Positions 26,341 to 35,396 of a stretch of DNA of 64,000 nt are shown here, piece by piece (positions within the stretch are counted from its first letter, which is position 1; each line of letters starts with the position of its first letter). The position numbers and the translations under genes were made by a program. The stretch spans positions 248,001 to 312,000 of the forward strand of contig NZ_UWPJ01000005.1 in the NCBI RefSeq assembly GCF_900606115.1, given 5' to 3'. The stretch is from Pigmentiphaga humi. GTDB lineage: Bacteria > Pseudomonadota > Gammaproteobacteria > Burkholderiales > Burkholderiaceae_B. The notes under the pieces are model-generated. The model made no database searches. It had not been told where the DNA came from and worked only from the letters and a program-made list of their open reading frames with translations.

Positions 26341-26760
26341 ATGCAAACTGCCAGCCCCGAATACATTACCGTCAGCGAACTGGACTATGTCCGTCTCACG
26401 GGCCTGCTCAGCCGGCTGGACCGCGATCCTCCGCCCGGCACCACCCAGGCCCACGTCGCCCAGGCCCTGGACCAGGCCGACCAGCTCGAGCCGAGCGAAA
26501 TGCCGGCCGACGTCGTCACCATGCACACCCGCGTCGAAGTCCAGGACGAAACCGGCACGCGGCTGCTCACGCTGTGCTACCCCCACGAGGCCGATGCCGC
26601 GCAGGGGCTGGTGTCGGTCTTCTCGCCGCTGGGCGCAGCCCTGCTGGGCGTCCGCGTGCCCGGCACGATCAGCTGGACGCCGCCGGACGGCGAACGCCGC
26701 GAATTGCGCGCCACGCGCATCGACTACCAGCCCGAGGCCAATGGCGATTACACCGTATAA
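26341..26760 (+). CDS. rnk: Rnk-family regulator of nucleoside diphosphate kinase
   Basis: The 139-residue product has a short N-terminal coiled part and a GreA/GreB C-terminal-like FKBP fold. VVTMHTRVEVQDETG, LCYPHEADAAQGLVSVFSPLGAALLG and GTISW are typical of Rnk. Rnk binds RNA polymerase without cleavage-factor activity and affects nucleoside diphosphate kinase levels. AGGAGA lies 6 bp before the ATG. A dispersed repeat begins right after the stop. Confidence 0.85.
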   Translation: MQTASPEYITVSELDYVRLTGLLSRLDRDPPPGTTQAHVAQALDQADQLEPSEMPADVVTMHTRVEVQDETGTRLLTLCYPHEADAAQGLVSVFSPLGAALLGVRVPGTISWTPPDGERRELRATRIDYQPEANGDYTV

Positions 26761-26876
26761 AGGGAAGACCAGGGAAGCCCACCAAGGGGAAGCCCACCCC
26801 CTACCCGCTTGCGCGGGCCCCCTCGAGGGGGCGGCACTGGCGGACCGGCGGAGCCGGATCCGCTGTGCCCTGGGTC
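26761..26876 (-). repeat. dispersed hairpin repeat, copy 1
   Basis: On the minus strand this reads CCAGGGCACAGCGGATCCGG, then a GCCGGTCCGCC arm, a CCCCCTCGAGGGGG palindrome, a CCCGCGCAAGCGGG hairpin and a GGGGGTGGGCTTCCC tail. The tail unit GGGAAG-CCCACC is partly repeated three times at 26763-26800. Copies 2-4 are at 50511, 59437 and 61966. It starts at the rnk stop codon and may act as its 3' terminator or stabiliser. Confidence 0.75.
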
Positions 26877-27014
26877 TAGATCCAACGTGCTTCGTCGGCT
26901 CGAACTGTTCTGCGGGTTCAACGCGGCCGTTATGCAACATATACGAATGTTTTTGCGGCGCTGCGCGGCCTGAGCGGGCGGCAAGCGCGGTGCAGCGTGC
27001 TAGAGTAGCCGCCG

Positions 27015-27330
27015 AGTCGGTGCTTGACAGTTAAACGGGAAACAGGAGGACCCTTTCAAGGGATCTAACCTGTGCTGCCCCCGCAACGGTAAGCCTCCGT
27101 CGCCGCCGGTAGTCCCCCGGACGCCGCCGCGACAGCCGCATCGATCCCACTGTGCCTGGTCCGCCGCATCCTCCGGCGGGCTTGCGCATGGGAAGGGGAT
27201 GCGGCCATGGATGCCAGCCCGGATACCGGCCGGCTCGATGGTCCTTCCGGACCAACCATGGGGGAAGCGCCGCGGCGGGCGGCGAACCAAGATTTCGAGC
27301 CTGGACGGCATGCGCGCGGCGCATGCCGGT
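27015..27330 (+). ncRNA. cobalamin riboswitch upstream of btuB
   Basis: The hallmark segments of the B12 element are in order. A GGTGC-like start is followed by AAACGGGAAACAGG near 27031, a CCTTTCAAGGG hairpin, and the core GCTGCCCCCGCAACGGTAAGCC at 27072-27093. A B12-box-like GAGCCTGGACGGCATGC near 27297 follows. It ends about 65 bp before the btuB start. Adenosylcobalamin binding is expected to shut down btuB-btuF expression. The 3' boundary is approximate. Confidence 0.85.
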
Positions 27331-27394
27331 GCGACGCTTCCCGATTCGCAAGCCGACGCGCGGGGATCCGCGTCACCGAACCGACACAGGCATC

Positions 27395-29239
27395 ATGTCA
27401 TCCAGTCTCATTTCCCGGCGCCTGGCAGGCGCCGCCGGCGCGCTGCTGTGCGCCGCCCAAGCCCACGCCCAGGCACCTGCCGCCGCCACGCTGGCACCCG
27501 TCACCGTGACGGCCGCGCGCGTGGAACAGCCCCTGTCCAGCGCGCTGGGCGACGTCACCGTCATCGACAGCGACACCCTCGAACGCGCCGGCCAGAGCAG
27601 CCTGGCCGAATTGCTGCAACGCCAGTACGGCGTGGAAATCGGCAGCAACGGCGGGCCGCAGACCACCACCAGCGTATTCGTCCGCGGCGCCAACAGCCGC
27701 CATACCCTGGTGCTGATCGACGGCGTGCGCGTAGGCTCGACCACCTCGGGCGCGATGAGCCTGAACGGCGTCGACCCGTCCAGCCTCCAACGCATCGAGA
27801 TCCTGCGCGGCGCGGCCAGCAGCATCTACGGCGCCGACGCCATCGGCGGCGTGATCAACCTCATCACCAAACGCGAGACCGACCGCCCGCTGGCCATCGG
27901 CGCCTCGATCGGCGCGGGCAGCCACGATACCTACTCGGCCAACGTGACCCTGGACGGCAGCCAGGGCATGTGGAGCTACGGCCTGCAATACGGCCGGTCC
28001 AAGAGCCGCGGCCAGAACACCACCTGGCCCGACAGCTTCGTCTATTCGGCCGACCGCGACGGCTACGAGCAAGAGAACGCCAGCGCCCGCCTGGGGCTGA
28101 ACTGGGCCGCCGGCCATCGCGTCGAAGCCAGCGTCTACCATTCGCGCATCAACGGCCAGTACGACAACGGCTCGCCGTTCGACTCGCACGCCGTGACGCG
28201 CGTACAGGCCACCACGCTCTCGAGCGTCGACCGCCTGACCGACGCCTGGACCAGCACCCTGCGCTTCGGGCGCACCGTGGACGACTACCGCGATCTGGCC
28301 AGCCCCGGCTCCGCTTCGCGCGCCCGCACCCGCCAGGACCTGTTCACCTGGCAGAACGACTTGAAACTCGCGGCAGGCCAGAACCTGTCGCTGATCGCCG
28401 AACACCTGCGCGAAGAAGTGCTCGCCAGCTCGCTGGGCGGCAGCTACCCCGACGGCCGCCGCACCAATTCGGCCGGCGCCATCTACCGCGGCGACTTCGG
28501 CGCCCACCACGTCCAGGCCAACCTGCGCTTCGACCACAACTCGCAATACGGCAGCCGGACCTCCGGCGGCCTGAACTACGCCTACGACCTGGCCCCCGGC
28601 TGGCAGGCCACCGCCGGCGCCCACACGGCCTTCCGCGCCCCCACCTACAACGACTTGTACGGCTGGGGCGCCAACCCCGACCTGCGCCCCGAGAAAGCGC
28701 GCAACGTCGAAGCCGGCCTGCGCTACGACCGGAACGGCACCCAGGCCTCGCTCGTCGCCTACCGCAACCGCATCAGCGATCTCATCGTCTGGGTGGACGA
28801 CGGCACGGGCAACTGGACCGGCACCAACACCAACGTCGACAAGGCCATCCTCAAGGGCCTGACCCTGAGCGCGGCGCAGCAGTTCGGCGCCACCAGCCTG
28901 CGCGCCAGCGCCGACTGGCAGGATCCGCGCGACGCCCGGACCGGCGAGCAGCTGGCGCGCCGGGCCCGGGGCACCCTGCGGCTCGCCGCGGACCATCGCC
29001 TCGGACCGTGGCTGCTCGGCGCCGAATGGCTGGCGACCACCCCGCGCGTGGACTACGCCGGCGCGGTCGGCAGGCTGGGCGGCTACAGCCTGCTCAACCT
29101 GACCGCGGCCTACGACATCGATCGGCACACGCAAGTGCAGGTACGCTTGAACAATGCCTTCAACAAGCGCTATGAACTGGCGGGCGGCTTCGCGCCTCCG
29201 GGCTCGACGGTCTTCGTCAGCCTCAACTACCGTCCTTGA
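27395..29239 (+). CDS. btuB: TonB-dependent vitamin B12 outer-membrane receptor
   Basis: The 614-residue product equals the length of E. coli BtuB. A signal peptide ends near AHAQA. The TonB box lies in APVTVTAARV, and the plug domain follows with VFVRGANSRHTLVLIDGVR and LRGAASSIYGADAIGGVINLIT. A 22-strand barrel ends in the aromatic-rich VFVSLNYRP. The ATG at 27395 is chosen because the signal peptide begins there and the riboswitch lies just upstream. It brings cobalamin into the periplasm, and btuF follows directly. Confidence 0.88.
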   Translation: MSSSLISRRLAGAAGALLCAAQAHAQAPAAATLAPVTVTAARVEQPLSSALGDVTVIDSDTLERAGQSSLAELLQRQYGVEIGSNGGPQTTTSVFVRGANSRHTLVLIDGVRVGSTTSGAMSLNGVDPSSLQRIEILRGAASSIYGADAIGGVINLITKRETDRPLAIGASIGAGSHDTYSANVTLDGSQGMWSYGLQYGRSKSRGQNTTWPDSFVYSADRDGYEQENASARLGLNWAAGHRVEASVYHSRINGQYDNGSPFDSHAVTRVQATTLSSVDRLTDAWTSTLRFGRTVDDYRDLASPGSASRARTRQDLFTWQNDLKLAAGQNLSLIAEHLREEVLASSLGGSYPDGRRTNSAGAIYRGDFGAHHVQANLRFDHNSQYGSRTSGGLNYAYDLAPGWQATAGAHTAFRAPTYNDLYGWGANPDLRPEKARNVEAGLRYDRNGTQASLVAYRNRISDLIVWVDDGTGNWTGTNTNVDKAILKGLTLSAAQQFGATSLRASADWQDPRDARTGEQLARRARGTLRLAADHRLGPWLLGAEWLATTPRVDYAGAVGRLGGYSLLNLTAAYDIDRHTQVQVRLNNAFNKRYELAGGFAPPGSTVFVSLNYRP

Positions 29240-29252
29240 ATCGCGGGCGCAG

Positions 29253-30224
29253 ATGCGGCGCGCCGCCTGGCTCGCCCTGCTGGGCGCAAGCCTGGCCGGC
29301 ACCGCCGGCCCGGCGGCCGGCCAGGCCGGCCGGCCGATTCACGCCAGCGACGACGCCGGCCGGCCGCTCGTCCTGCCTGCGCCGGCCCGGCGCATCGTAT
29401 CGCTCGCCCCGCACGCCACCGAGCTGCTGTACGCGGCCGGGGCGGGCTCCCGCCTCGTCGGCGTCGACCGCGACAGCAACTATCCGCCCGAAGCCCTGAA
29501 ACTGCCTCGCGGCGGCGACGGCATGCAGCCGAACGTCGAATACCTGCTCGCCCTCCAGCCCGACCTCGTGGTGCTGTGGGCCTATGGCGCCCGCTCGTCG
29601 GACGCGCTGCTGGACCGCTTCGGCATCGTCCGCTACACCAGCAATCCGCGCCGGCTGGCCGACATTCCCGACGCCATCGAAAGACTGGGCGAGCTGGCCG
29701 GCACCGCCGGCGCCGCCCGGGCCAGCGCCGAGCCGCTGCGGCGCCGGCTCGCCCAACTGCGCGCCCGCTACGCGGGCCAGGCGCCGGTGCGCGTCTTCTA
29801 CCAGGTCGGCACGCAGCCCATGTATACGGTCAACGACGGGGGCATCATCGGCGATGCTCTGCGGACCTGCGGCGCCGTCAATATTTTCGGCGGACTCCCC
29901 GCCGCCTCGCCGCAAGTCAGCGCCGAAGGCGTGCTCCAACAGCGTCCCCAGGCCATCGTCATCGGCCGGTCCGGCCAGGGCGCCGAAGCCGCGCTGGCCG
30001 AATGGCGCACCCTCGGGCCCACGCTGACGATTCCTTCCAGCGCGATATGGACGGTCGACCCGGACACCATGCATCGGCCAGGGCCGCGCATGATCGCGGC
30101 GACGGCGCGGCTGTGCGAACGGATCGACGCGGTGCGCAAGGCGAACGCGGACGGCCTGCGGCCACAATCGGGGGAACGGGGAAAGAATGGGCGGGAAAGG
30201 GAGCCGCGTCGACGAGATCCGTAA
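29253..30224 (+). CDS. btuF: periplasmic cobalamin-binding protein (BtuF-like)
   Basis: The 323-residue product has a signal peptide and the helical-backbone metal/corrinoid receptor fold of type III ABC binding proteins. RRIVSLAPHATELLYAAGA, GVDRDSNYPPEA, QPDLVVLWAYG and GIIGDALRTCGAVNIF appear in order. It would collect cobalamin from BtuB. The start is ATG 29253, 13 bp after the btuB stop, so the pair is co-regulated by the riboswitch. No btuC/btuD genes follow. The C-terminal ~25 residues are charged and low complexity. Confidence 0.82.
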   Translation: MRRAAWLALLGASLAGTAGPAAGQAGRPIHASDDAGRPLVLPAPARRIVSLAPHATELLYAAGAGSRLVGVDRDSNYPPEALKLPRGGDGMQPNVEYLLALQPDLVVLWAYGARSSDALLDRFGIVRYTSNPRRLADIPDAIERLGELAGTAGAARASAEPLRRRLAQLRARYAGQAPVRVFYQVGTQPMYTVNDGGIIGDALRTCGAVNIFGGLPAASPQVSAEGVLQQRPQAIVIGRSGQGAEAALAEWRTLGPTLTIPSSAIWTVDPDTMHRPGPRMIAATARLCERIDAVRKANADGLRPQSGERGKNGREREPRRRDP

Positions 30225-30251
30225 AAACGGCATCGACGGGATCTGAAGAAA

Positions 30252-30327
30252 TGGCGCGCCCGGCTGGGATCGAACCAGCAACCCCTGCCTTCGGAGAGCA
30301 GTACTCTATCCATTGAGCTACGGGCGC
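30252..30327 (-). tRNA. tRNA-Arg (CCG)
   Basis: The 76-nt minus-strand gene folds as a cloverleaf with acceptor stem GCGCCCG/CGGGCGC and D arm AGCTCAATGGATAGAGT. The anticodon loop CTCCGAA has anticodon CCG. The T arm is GCTGG-TTCGATC-CCAGC, with an encoded CCA end. It decodes CGG, a common Arg codon in this GC-rich genome. Confidence 0.95.
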
Positions 30328-30593
30328 GTAACGCAAGATTGTACCTTGTCCTGGCCATTTCGTCTTTGGGCCGCGCCGGCAGCCGCGATAGGCGCTCGAG
30401 CCGCACAGGCGCACGCCATTGAACCGCCTGGGAGAGCTGCCGCTATAATCGGACGTTTACGTGCGGGGCGCAGCCGGCCTGGAGGAGAACTTGCCAGCCG
30501 CGTTTCCAACGCAAAACGCATCAAAGCAAGCCGTCATCAGAATCCGATAAACCCGCCGGATATCACCGGCACATAGACTTGCAGGACTTGGCA

Positions 30594-31169
30594 ATGAGCA
30601 ATGCGCAGCATACCCACGCGGAAGGCCATGAATCGCCGATCAGGACGCCCCGTCAACTGATCACGCTCGTCGTCCTGGCGTTCCTGGTTCCCATCATCAC
30701 CATTTTGCTGCTCGTGAACTTCGTGGTCAGCGGCACCAAGTCCAACGCGGGCTCCGACGCCCAGAGCCCCGAAGCCATCATCGCCCGCATCAAGCCGGTC
30801 GGCGACTTCGAGCTGCGCGACGCCAACGGGCCGCGCGTGTTCCAGACCGGCGAGGCCGTCTACAAGGCCGTCTGCACCACCTGTCACGCCGCCGGCGTGG
30901 CCGGCGCACCCAAGTTCGGCGATTCCGGCTCGTGGGCCAAGTTCATCGCCCAGGGCTGGGACGCCATGCTCCAGGTCGCCATCCACGGCAAGGGCGCCAT
31001 GCCCGCCAAGGGCGGCAACCCCGACCTCGACGACTTCGAAGTCGCGCGCGCGGTGGCCTACATGGCCAACAACAGCGGCGGCAATTTCAAAGAGCCCGAA
31101 GAACCCAAGCCGGCGGCAGGCGATGCCCCGGCCCCGGACGGCGCGGCCGCCGACCAGCCCGCCAAGTAA
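30594..31169 (+). CDS. membrane-anchored cytochrome c (c5-like, single haem)
   Basis: The 191-residue product has an N-terminal transmembrane helix at ~30-50 (LITLVVLAFLVPIITILLL) that anchors a periplasmic class I cytochrome. Haem-binding CTTCH is near residue 97 and the Met ligand is in GAMPAKGG. A Pro/Ala/Glu-rich tail ends the protein. It is likely an electron carrier to a terminal oxidase; partners are not encoded nearby. The ATG at 30594 is used rather than the in-frame TTG at 30579. Confidence 0.85.
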   Translation: MSNAQHTHAEGHESPIRTPRQLITLVVLAFLVPIITILLLVNFVVSGTKSNAGSDAQSPEAIIARIKPVGDFELRDANGPRVFQTGEAVYKAVCTTCHAAGVAGAPKFGDSGSWAKFIAQGWDAMLQVAIHGKGAMPAKGGNPDLDDFEVARAVAYMANNSGGNFKEPEEPKPAAGDAPAPDGAAADQPAK

Positions 31170-31218
31170 ACCCCGCGCGCCGCCGGGCGCGTGGCCGGCA
31201 ACGGCGCAGCGCCCGGCC

Positions 31219-32445
31219 TCAGCCGCCGCGCGCGATGCGGCGGACTTCCTCTTCGCTCAATCCCAGGCATTCGCGCAGCACGGCCTCCGTATCCTGCCCC
31301 AGCAAGGGCGGCGCGCTGCGGTACTGCACGGGCGTATCCGACAGCCGCAGCGGACTGGCCACCGAGGGCGCCGTCCCGGCCAGCGGATGCGGCAGGTCCA
31401 GGCGTATGCTCCGGGCCAGCACCTGCGGATCGTCGAACGCCTGCTCGATCGTGTTGATCGGCCCGCAGGGCACGCCGGCTTCCTCCAGCCGCGCCAGCCA
31501 GTAGTCGCGCGGACGCCGCTCCATGATCGCGGCCAGCAGCGGCACCAGCTTGTCGCGGTTCAGCACGCGCTGGCTATTGGTGCGGTAGTCGGGATCGTCG
31601 GCAAGCTGCGGCGCCTCCAGCACGCCGCAGCAGGCGCGGAACTGGCCGTCGTTGCCCACCGCCACGATCAGGTGTCCGTCCGAAGCGGCGAACACTTGGT
31701 ACGGCACGATGTTCTGGTGCGCATTGCCGGCCCGCTGCGGGGCCACGCCGGACACCAGATAGTTCGACGCCTGGTTGGCCAGCATGGCCACCACGCTGTC
31801 CAGCAGCGCGATGTCCAGCCGCTGGCCCAGGCCGCTGCGGTGGCGCTCTTCGAGCGCGGCGAGGATGCCGACCGTGGCGTACATCCCGGTCAAGATGTCG
31901 GCCACCGCCACGCCCGCTTTCTGCGGCCCCGCGCCCGGCACGCCGTCGCGCTCGCCGGTGATGCTCATGAAGCCGCCCAGGCCCTGGATCATGAAATCGT
32001 AGCCGGGCCGCGACGCATACGGGCCCGTCTGGCCGAAGCCGGTGATCGAGCAATAGATCAGCCGGGGGTTGTCCGCCTTCAGGCTCTCGTAGTCCAGCCC
32101 GTACTTGGCCAGCCCGCCCACCTTGAAGTTCTCGATGAAGATGTCGCTGCGCAGCGCCAGCTCGCGCACCAGGCGCGCACCCTCGGGGGTGGCGATGTCC
32201 AGCGCCACCGAACGCTTGTTGCGGTTCACGCTCAGGTAGTAGGCCGCTTCCTTGGTCTCCCTGCCCTCGGTGTCCTTGAGGAACGGCGGCCCCCAGCTGC
32301 GCGTATCGTCGCCGCTGCCCGGCCGCTCGATCTTGATCACCTCGGCGCCCAGGTCGGCCAGGTTCTGCGTACACCACGGCCCGGCCAGCACGCGCGTCAG
32401 GTCGAGGACGCGGATGCCGGCCAGGGAGGAAGAACGTTCGGTCAT
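31219..32445 (-). CDS. family III CoA-transferase (CaiB/BaiF)
   Basis: The 408-residue product is a CaiB/BaiF-type CoA-transferase. LDLTRVLAGPWCTQNLADLGAEV opens the CoA-binding domain, NRNKRSVALD follows, and the active-site Asp is in PGYDFMIQGLGG near residue 155. GVPCGPINT is in the C-terminal part. Such enzymes move CoA between carboxylic acids as thioesters. It is divergent from a Bug receptor gene across 219 bp, suggesting uptake and activation of the same acid. Substrates are not determinable. Confidence 0.87.
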   Translation of the reverse strand: MTERSSSLAGIRVLDLTRVLAGPWCTQNLADLGAEVIKIERPGSGDDTRSWGPPFLKDTEGRETKEAAYYLSVNRNKRSVALDIATPEGARLVRELALRSDIFIENFKVGGLAKYGLDYESLKADNPRLIYCSITGFGQTGPYASRPGYDFMIQGLGGFMSITGERDGVPGAGPQKAGVAVADILTGMYATVGILAALEERHRSGLGQRLDIALLDSVVAMLANQASNYLVSGVAPQRAGNAHQNIVPYQVFAASDGHLIVAVGNDGQFRACCGVLEAPQLADDPDYRTNSQRVLNRDKLVPLLAAIMERRPRDYWLARLEEAGVPCGPINTIEQAFDDPQVLARSIRLDLPHPLAGTAPSVASPLRLSDTPVQYRSAPPLLGQDTEAVLRECLGLSEEEVRRIARGG

Positions 32446-32571
32446 TGTTCTGCTCGGTTTTCGGTAAGGGGATGCCGGATGATCGGCGGCCGCAATGCAG
32501 CGCCGTAAGCTTACCGCAGCCCTGGCGGCGGCTTCTCCCCCTGCTGTTTTCCCTTCTTCCGTCCGATAATA

Positions 32572-32587
32572 ACTAGTAGTATAGTTT
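32572..32587. promoter_or_regulatory. small inverted repeat in the CoA-transferase/Bug intergenic region
   Basis: AACTA and TAGTT flank a 6-nt spacer in an A/T-rich island between divergent genes. It shares TATAGTT with the larger operator candidate at 43009-43038. It could bind one of the nearby GntR proteins. Confidence 0.35.
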
Positions 32588-32664
32588 ACTGACCTATTAG
32601 CAAAGACGGCCGGTCCCACGCGACGGCCGCGCGCGCCTTCCGCAGGCGCAAGAAGGAGACGACC

Positions 32665-33639
32665 TTGCAGCTCACCCACCCATGGCGCGCGGCCCTGGCC
32701 GCCCTGGCCCTGGCCTGTGTTCCCGCCGCGCACGGCGAAGAATTCCCGGCGCGCCCGATCCGCCTCGTCACCCCTTATCCTGCCGGCCTGACGCCGGACG
32801 TCGCCACGCGCGTCATGGCCGAGAAGCTCGGCAAGCTCTGGGGCAAGCCGGTCGTCATCGAAGCCAAGCCGGGCGCCAACGGCTTCCTGGCGCTGGGCGC
32901 CGCCAAGCAGGCCGCGCCGGACGGCTACACCCTGCTGGTCGTGGGCGACGCCCACATGACGACCAATCCCAAGCTGCTGTCCTCGGTCCCCTACGATCCG
33001 CAGAAGGACTTCGCGCCGGTCTCGCTGTTCTTCCGCGCGCCCTTCCTGTTCTACACGTCCGCCGCGGCGCCCTATGCCTCGATGCGCGATCTGGTCGAGG
33101 CGGCCCGCAAGGATCCGAAGAAGATCACCTACGGCACGCCCTACGTGGGCAGCCCCGCCCACTTCGGCGGCGCCATCCTGGCCCAGGCCACGCGCACCGA
33201 GATGATGCCGGTGCACTACAAGGAAGGCGCGCAGATCTACACGGCCGTCGCCAACGGCGACATCAGCTTCAGCGTCGCCACGATCGGCTCGGGCCTGCCG
33301 CTGGTCAAGGCCGGCAAACTGAAGATGCTGGCCACCGCGTCGCCGCAGCGGCTGGCCGACTACCCGCAGGTTCCCACCGTGAAGGAATCCGGCGGTCCCG
33401 ACCTCTCGATAGAGACCTGGGTCGGCCTGGTCGCGCCGGCGGGCACGCCTGCGGCCGTGGTGCAGAAGCTCAATGCCGGCATCGCCCAGGTGCTGAAGGA
33501 TCCCGAACTGATCGAGAAATTCGCGGCGCTGGGCATCGAGCCCCAGAGCAGCACGCCGGCCGAGTTGTCCGCGCGCGTGAGCGACGAACTGGCCGAGGTG
33601 GAAACGCGCATCAAGGGGCTGGGCATCAGCATCGAATAG
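32665..33639 (+). CDS. Bug/TctC-family periplasmic solute receptor
   Basis: The 324-residue product has a signal peptide ending near AHGEE. The receptor motifs RPIRLVTPYPAGLTPDVATR, EAKPGANGFLALG, YGTPYVGSPAHFGG and PVHYKEG are present. The start is TTG 32665, supported by AAGGAG 9 bp upstream. It is divergent from the CoA-transferase and convergent with the first GntR gene (36 bp apart). It probably delivers an organic acid for the adjoining catabolic genes. Confidence 0.84.
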   Translation: MQLTHPWRAALAALALACVPAAHGEEFPARPIRLVTPYPAGLTPDVATRVMAEKLGKLWGKPVVIEAKPGANGFLALGAAKQAAPDGYTLLVVGDAHMTTNPKLLSSVPYDPQKDFAPVSLFFRAPFLFYTSAAAPYASMRDLVEAARKDPKKITYGTPYVGSPAHFGGAILAQATRTEMMPVHYKEGAQIYTAVANGDISFSVATIGSGLPLVKAGKLKMLATASPQRLADYPQVPTVKESGGPDLSIETWVGLVAPAGTPAAVVQKLNAGIAQVLKDPELIEKFAALGIEPQSSTPAELSARVSDELAEVETRIKGLGISIE

Positions 33640-33675
33640 CCGCGCCGCGGGCGGCCGGCACGCCAGGCGCCGCCG

Positions 33676-34449
33676 CTATTTCAGCCGCATGTGCACCCGC
33701 ACGAAGTCGCTGCGGAACAGGCCCTGGGATTCGTAAACCAGGACTTCGTCCGTGTCGAACACCGAGCGGGTGACCACCATGATGGCGGTGTTCACCGCCA
33801 CGTCCAACAGCTGCGCCACCTCGAAGTCGGCGTTGCTGGCCTGGATGGTCTGCTCGGCGCGGCCGATACGCTCGCCCGCGTGCTTCTGTATCAGCCGCAT
33901 GGGCACGGGCGAGTTGAACGCCTTCTTGCCGATGGCGCGGAAGATCGTGCGCTCGACGTACGAGTCGCCCACGAAATACGGGATCTGGTTGTGCTTCTGC
34001 AGCCGGCGCAGGTGCTGGTAGCCGTCGGGCGACAGCGAGCCGCCGTGGTGGTCGATCGATTGCGGCCGCATGACGGTGCTGCTTTCCAGCCATTCGATCT
34101 GGATGTCGGGCACGTGGTTGACCAGCGTGTCCCAGCTGGTCGGGATGTCGTAGAAGACCCCGCTCTGCGGCCGGCGCAGCACGAAGGTGCCGCGGCCGCG
34201 ATAGCGGCCGATCAGCCCTTCGGACTCCAGGAAGCCGATGGCGTGGCGGATGGTGGCGCGCGCCACGCCCTCTTCGCGGGCCAGTTCGTCCAGCGACGGG
34301 ATCTGCCGGTCCACCGCCCACTCGCCCGTTTCGATGCGCTTCCTGAAGGACATCACCAGCTTGACGTAGATGGGCGTCCCCACCTGGGCCAGGTTCGCAA
34401 TGGCGGACGGCGGCGTCGTGCGGGCGGCGCGGGGCGGGGGCGAAGTCAT
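33676..34449 (-). CDS. GntR/HutC-family regulator (copy 1)
   Basis: The 257-residue product has an N-terminal GntR winged HTH (~25-90, with PSLDELAREEGVARATIRHAI) and a C-terminal UTRA effector domain (~100-250). It is clearly paralogous to the next gene; both share IPSLDEL, RGRGTFV, RPQS and EWLES. HutC-type proteins usually repress transport and catabolic genes and respond to a pathway metabolite. It lies 76 bp downstream of its paralogue on the same strand. Targets could be the Bug/CoA-transferase promoters or the HyuA operon. Confidence 0.86.
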   Translation of the reverse strand: MTSPPPRAARTTPPSAIANLAQVGTPIYVKLVMSFRKRIETGEWAVDRQIPSLDELAREEGVARATIRHAIGFLESEGLIGRYRGRGTFVLRRPQSGVFYDIPTSWDTLVNHVPDIQIEWLESSTVMRPQSIDHHGGSLSPDGYQHLRRLQKHNQIPYFVGDSYVERTIFRAIGKKAFNSPVPMRLIQKHAGERIGRAEQTIQASNADFEVAQLLDVAVNTAIMVVTRSVFDTDEVLVYESQGLFRSDFVRVHMRLK

Positions 34450-34525
34450 GTGGCGGAATGTGCTGGTTGACTAGCCTTCCATTCTATCAGCGGCCTGTCC
34501 CGGCGTCGGAGGAAGCGACGCGCCG

Positions 34526-35299
34526 CTACTTCAGGTCGGTGTGGATCTCGACGAAATCGCCGCGGAAGACGCCCAGCGATTCGTAGACCAGCACGCCCTG
34601 GTGGTCCAGCACCGAGCGCGTCACCTGGATGACGGGGGCGCCCGAGGTCAGGTCGAGCAGGCGGGCGGTGTCGAGGTCGGCCACGCTGGCGCGCACGGTC
34701 TGTTCGGCATGGCCGACGCCGCCCGGCAGGCGGGCGTCCAGGACCTGCAGCGGAATGGGCTTGGCCAGCACGTCGGCGCCGAAGGCGGCATAGACGTTCT
34801 TTTCGATGTAGGTATGGCCGATGCCGTAGGGAATGCGATGGCGCAGCAGGCGGCGCTTGAGCGCCTGGTAGGCTTCGCCCAGCGCCGCTCCGGCGTGTAC
34901 CGAGGCGGGCGGCTGCGCGCACTCGTGGCTTTCCAGCCACTCGACCTCGATGTCGGGCTGGGCTCCCGTGAGCTCGTCCCAGTTCATCGGGATGCGATAC
35001 CAGATGTTGGACTGGGGACGCGCCATCACGAAGGTGCCGCGGCCGCGGAAGCGGCCGACCAGCCCCTCGGCCTCGAGCATGCCCAGCGCATGCCGCACCG
35101 TGACCCGGCCCACGTCGAATTCTTCCATCAGCTCGTCCAGCGACGGAATGCATTCGTTCAGCGGCCAGACGCCGTTCTCGATGCGCTGGCGGAACAGCGC
35201 GAAGAGCTGCGCGTACATCGGCAGCCCGCCGCGCGGGCCGCTCGTGGCGGCGCGCGCGGAAGTATCGGTAGAGGCGGTATTGCGTCGTGCTGATGCCAT
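34526..35299 (-). CDS. GntR/HutC-family regulator (copy 2)
   Basis: The 257-residue product has a GntR HTH (PSLDELMEEFDVGRVTVRHAL) and a UTRA domain. It is paralogous to copy 1 over nearly its whole length. The start MASARRN at 35299 is preferred over 35383, which would add an atypical Arg-rich stretch. It lies 97 bp downstream of the ridA-like gene and may be the operon's last pair with copy 1, or have its own promoter. Confidence 0.85.
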   Translation of the reverse strand: MASARRNTASTDTSARAATSGPRGGLPMYAQLFALFRQRIENGVWPLNECIPSLDELMEEFDVGRVTVRHALGMLEAEGLVGRFRGRGTFVMARPQSNIWYRIPMNWDELTGAQPDIEVEWLESHECAQPPASVHAGAALGEAYQALKRRLLRHRIPYGIGHTYIEKNVYAAFGADVLAKPIPLQVLDARLPGGVGHAEQTVRASVADLDTARLLDLTSGAPVIQVTRSVLDHQGVLVYESLGVFRGDFVEIHTDLK

Positions 35300-35396
35300 G
35301 GAGCGAATCACCTGCGGCGGATGGCCAGTCTCGCGCCCGGGGCGCAAACGCATATTGTGCCGGGGCGCGGCGGACATCGGCAAACGAGCCGCCCGG

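Noticed and set aside
27152-27394. N-terminal extension of btuB from an upstream in-frame start
   Set aside because: It would translate through the riboswitch, and the signal peptide clearly begins at 27395.
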